Below, piece after piece: positions 5,514 to 6,411 of a stretch of 6,411 nt of DNA (position 1 is its first letter; each line of letters starts with the position of its first letter). Source of the stretch: JBBAAW01 sp041658075 (GTDB taxonomy: Bacteria; Patescibacteriota; WWE3; UBA101185; UBA10185); assembly GCA_041658075.1 (NCBI GenBank), contig JBBAAW010000029.1, positions 1-6,411 of the forward strand. Reading direction: 5' to 3'. The position numbers were made by a program, and so were the translations under genes. The notes below the pieces were generated by a model. The model was not told the DNA's origin and did not search any database. It saw only the letters and a program-made list of their open reading frames with translations.

Positions 5514-5538
5514 ACGCTAGCTAAATTACATATGGCAA
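5509..5538 (-). promoter_or_regulatory. murJ promoter: TTGCCA-N18-TATGAT, leaderless arrangement
   Basis: Read on the minus strand, the -35 TTGCCA (5538-5533, within the first three codons of rpsT) and the -10 TATGAT (5514-5509) are 18 bp apart. The -10 ends 6 nt before the murJ ATG, so transcription should start at or next to the A of ATG. Its -10 shares 5 bp with the rpsT -10 on the other strand. Confidence 0.6.
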
Positions 5539-5771
5539 AGATAGAAAGCGCAAAAAAAGCACATAGAGGGTCGGAAAAAAAGAAACAACACAATCTTTTT
5601 TGGAAGAAAAGAATAAAAGTGGCGCAAAAATCTTTTGTGGCGGGGGAAAAGGAGTCGCTGGTAAATTTGCAGAGTGTTTTAGATAAAGCCGCTAATAATA
5701 AAGTAATCCATAAAAATAAAGCCTCGCGGCTTGCATCCAGGTTTGCCAAAAAGCTAAACGCAAAATCATAA
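5532..5771 (+). CDS. rpsT: 30S ribosomal protein bS20
   Basis: A 79-residue, very basic, helical protein that binds 16S rRNA (h9 and h44) in the small subunit. Family features are clear: the N-terminal AKIESAKKAHRGSEKKKQHN matches the S20 pattern of K-S-A-K-K, basic residues, then a conserved HN; the C-terminal block KVIHKNKASRLASRFAKKL contains the classic IHKNKASR motif. It is slightly shorter than the roughly 87-residue E. coli protein. The ATG at 5532 is the only sensible start. There is no Shine-Dalgarno and the predicted leader is only about 12 nt. It is transcribed from a promoter interlocked with that of murJ. The following gene starts 36 bp downstream with its own promoter-like sequence; no GC-rich terminator hairpin lies between them. 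Confidence 0.95.
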   Translation: MAKIESAKKAHRGSEKKKQHNLFWKKRIKVAQKSFVAGEKESLVNLQSVLDKAANNKVIHKNKASRLASRFAKKLNAKS

Positions 5772-5778
5772 GTACCTC

Positions 5779-5807
5779 TTGATTTTTAAAAAATATCTCT
5801 GTAAACT
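5779..5807 (+). promoter_or_regulatory. Promoter-like sequence TTGATT-N17-TAAACT before the VPATG protein gene
   Basis: TTGATT (5779-5784) and TAAACT (5802-5807) are exactly 17 bp apart in the short gap after rpsT. Transcription would begin near 5814, inside the first ATG reading and 12 nt before the in-frame ATG at 5826, which would favour the shorter protein. The spacer is AT-rich (TTTTTAAAAAAT) and could also weakly aid termination of rpsT. Confidence 0.45.
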
Positions 5808-6278
5808 ATGAGAAGTGGCCTGCCTATGAATACTGCCAGAGAATCAAATGTTAAGAATGTTGCCGTGATAGCCTTTGTTTCTGTGCTACTCTTTGGAATT
5901 TTTTATTATCTCATTACCGACGTTTCAAGCTCCGCTAATTTAAAGGTGGAGAAAAAGATAGGATTACAGGTGGCAACGCAAAATTTCTTGGCCGACGAGG
6001 TTAAAACTGACGATGGTAAAGTAACAAAAGCAAAACAAGAATCCGTTTTTAAAGAACTCTCCACACAAAAAGTAGACACCCAACCAAAAATGGTCCTTGC
6101 CGGCGCCGATGAAAATACTCCAGAATCAACGGTTCCAGCCACAGGCTCCGATACGATCTTTGCCGCGTTCGTGGTATCATCCCTTATTATGTTTACAGGA
6201 ATATATCTTCTTTTAACGCAGCCTAAGAATGCCGCCCTGGCAAGATTTGAAAAGCGCGTCATCCGTGAACTTGATTAA
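5808..6278 (+). CDS. Small surface protein with a C-terminal VPATG sorting signal (predicted sortase substrate)
   Basis: A 156-residue protein (150 if translation starts at the ATG at 5826, which the promoter position favours). An N-terminal basic and hydrophobic segment (about residues 17-36, NVAVIAFVSVLLFGIFYYLI) is a signal peptide or anchor, with a possible cleavage after SSSA at 41-44. A hydrophilic, Lys/Glu/Thr-rich stretch of about 65 residues without recognised domain or cysteine follows. The end has the three-part sorting signal: VPATG at 109-113, a hydrophobic span (about 117-136, IFAAFVVSSLIMFTGIYLLL), and a basic tail (KNAALARFEKRVIRELD) longer than the usual handful of residues. 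Sortases cleave such motifs between T and G and join the protein to a surface nucleophile. A gene for a sortase C-terminus lies tail-to-tail, overlapping by 4 bp. It could alternatively be a simple two-pass membrane protein in which VPATG is chance; the neighbour makes that less likely. There is no Shine-Dalgarno at either start. Confidence 0.7.
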   Translation: MRSGLPMNTARESNVKNVAVIAFVSVLLFGIFYYLITDVSSSANLKVEKKIGLQVATQNFLADEVKTDDGKVTKAKQESVFKELSTQKVDTQPKMVLAGADENTPESTVPATGSDTIFAAFVVSSLIMFTGIYLLLTQPKNAALARFEKRVIRELD

Positions 6279-6411
6279 TTAATTAAAACGCCTTGTACTA
6301 AAAGTCGCATCACTCTGCTTCCCGCCGGATAACATGTCATTAAAGTAATAGTGGACTCGTTTAGATATTGGGGTTTAAATCCCGCTAATGGGTCTACGTC
6401 AATGGGTTTTT
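6275..6411 (-). CDS. Sortase, C-terminal part (gene continues beyond the window)
   Basis: On the minus strand an open frame enters from the right edge and runs 44 residues to a TAA at 6277-6275. It contains ESTITLMTCYPAGSRVMRLLV, matching the end of the sortase beta-barrel: the TLxTC strand with the catalytic cysteine (TGT at 6334-6332), then the P-x-G turn and the transition-state arginine in the following strand (CGA at 6307-6305). The catalytic histidine would be upstream, outside the window. Sortases are membrane-anchored transpeptidases acting outside the cytoplasmic membrane on LPxTG-like signals. After the last strand the protein ends within six residues (QGVLIN), so there is no C-terminal membrane anchor; anchoring, if any, is N-terminal. 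The class (for example D/E) cannot be decided from this piece. The convergent neighbour encodes a VPATG-tailed candidate substrate. Confidence 0.85.
   Translation of the reverse strand, partial: KPIDVDPLAGFKPQYLNESTITLMTCYPAGSRVMRLLVQGVLIN

Noticed and set aside
5510..5749. Open frame antisense to rpsT
   Set aside because: It is the complement of a highly conserved ribosomal protein gene; the apparent hydrophobic, Phe-rich product is the expected shadow of Lys-rich codons.
5772..5807. Intrinsic terminator after rpsT
   Set aside because: The only self-complementary stretch is the pure A/T run near 5782-5794; there is no GC-containing stem.
5906..6262. Open frame antisense to the VPATG protein gene
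   Set aside because: It mirrors a gene with a coherent signal, sorting motif and hydrophobic segments; the antisense product has no recognisable features.

Overview
The window looks like a piece of a compact, AT-leaning bacterial chromosome using the standard bacterial code: TGA, TAA and TAG all terminate genes. Genes are packed tightly, several overlap by a few bases, and most lack a Shine-Dalgarno sequence. A sortase next to a VPATG-tailed protein implies a Gram-positive-like, single-membrane surface. Together with a divergent MurJ-type flippase, a small S20 and near-leaderless promoters, this would fit a Candidate Phyla Radiation (Patescibacteria) genome. That placement is inference; no marker here proves it.

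Layout. (1) Positions 2-2004, plus strand: the end of a membrane protein, then a three-gene overlapping unit of a Wzz/YveK-like polysaccharide chain-length protein, RNase HI, and a winged-helix/nucleotidyltransferase protein. (2) Positions 2001-3306, minus strand: a ZIP-family metal transporter followed by a SAM-dependent methyltransferase with a GLHAxG...PCC signature. (3) Positions 3307-3421: a regulatory intergenic region between the divergent ZIP and hsp20 genes, with a perfect 11-bp-arm palindrome, a TATAAT box for the ZIP gene and an unusually perfect Shine-Dalgarno for hsp20. (4) Positions 3422-3829: the small heat-shock protein, convergent with (5) positions 3850-5502, minus strand: a MurJ/MviN-type flippase. 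(6) Positions 5503-5531: a 29-bp divergent promoter region serving murJ and rpsT, with nearly superimposed -10 boxes. (7) Positions 5532-6278, plus strand: ribosomal protein bS20 and a small two-hydrophobic-segment protein ending in a VPATG-hydrophobic-basic sorting signal. (8) Positions 6275-6411, minus strand: the C-terminal end of a sortase containing the TLxTC catalytic motif, tail-to-tail with its likely substrate.

Themes: envelope assembly (polysaccharide chain length, lipid II flipping, sortase anchoring) mixed with housekeeping genes (RNase H, S20, Hsp20). No RNA genes, insertion sequences, CRISPR arrays or convincing intrinsic terminators were seen. The most distinctive observations are the sortase/substrate pair, the repeated placement of -10 boxes 6-7 nt before start codons (leaderless transcription), the interlocked murJ/rpsT promoters, and the dyad between ZIP and hsp20.
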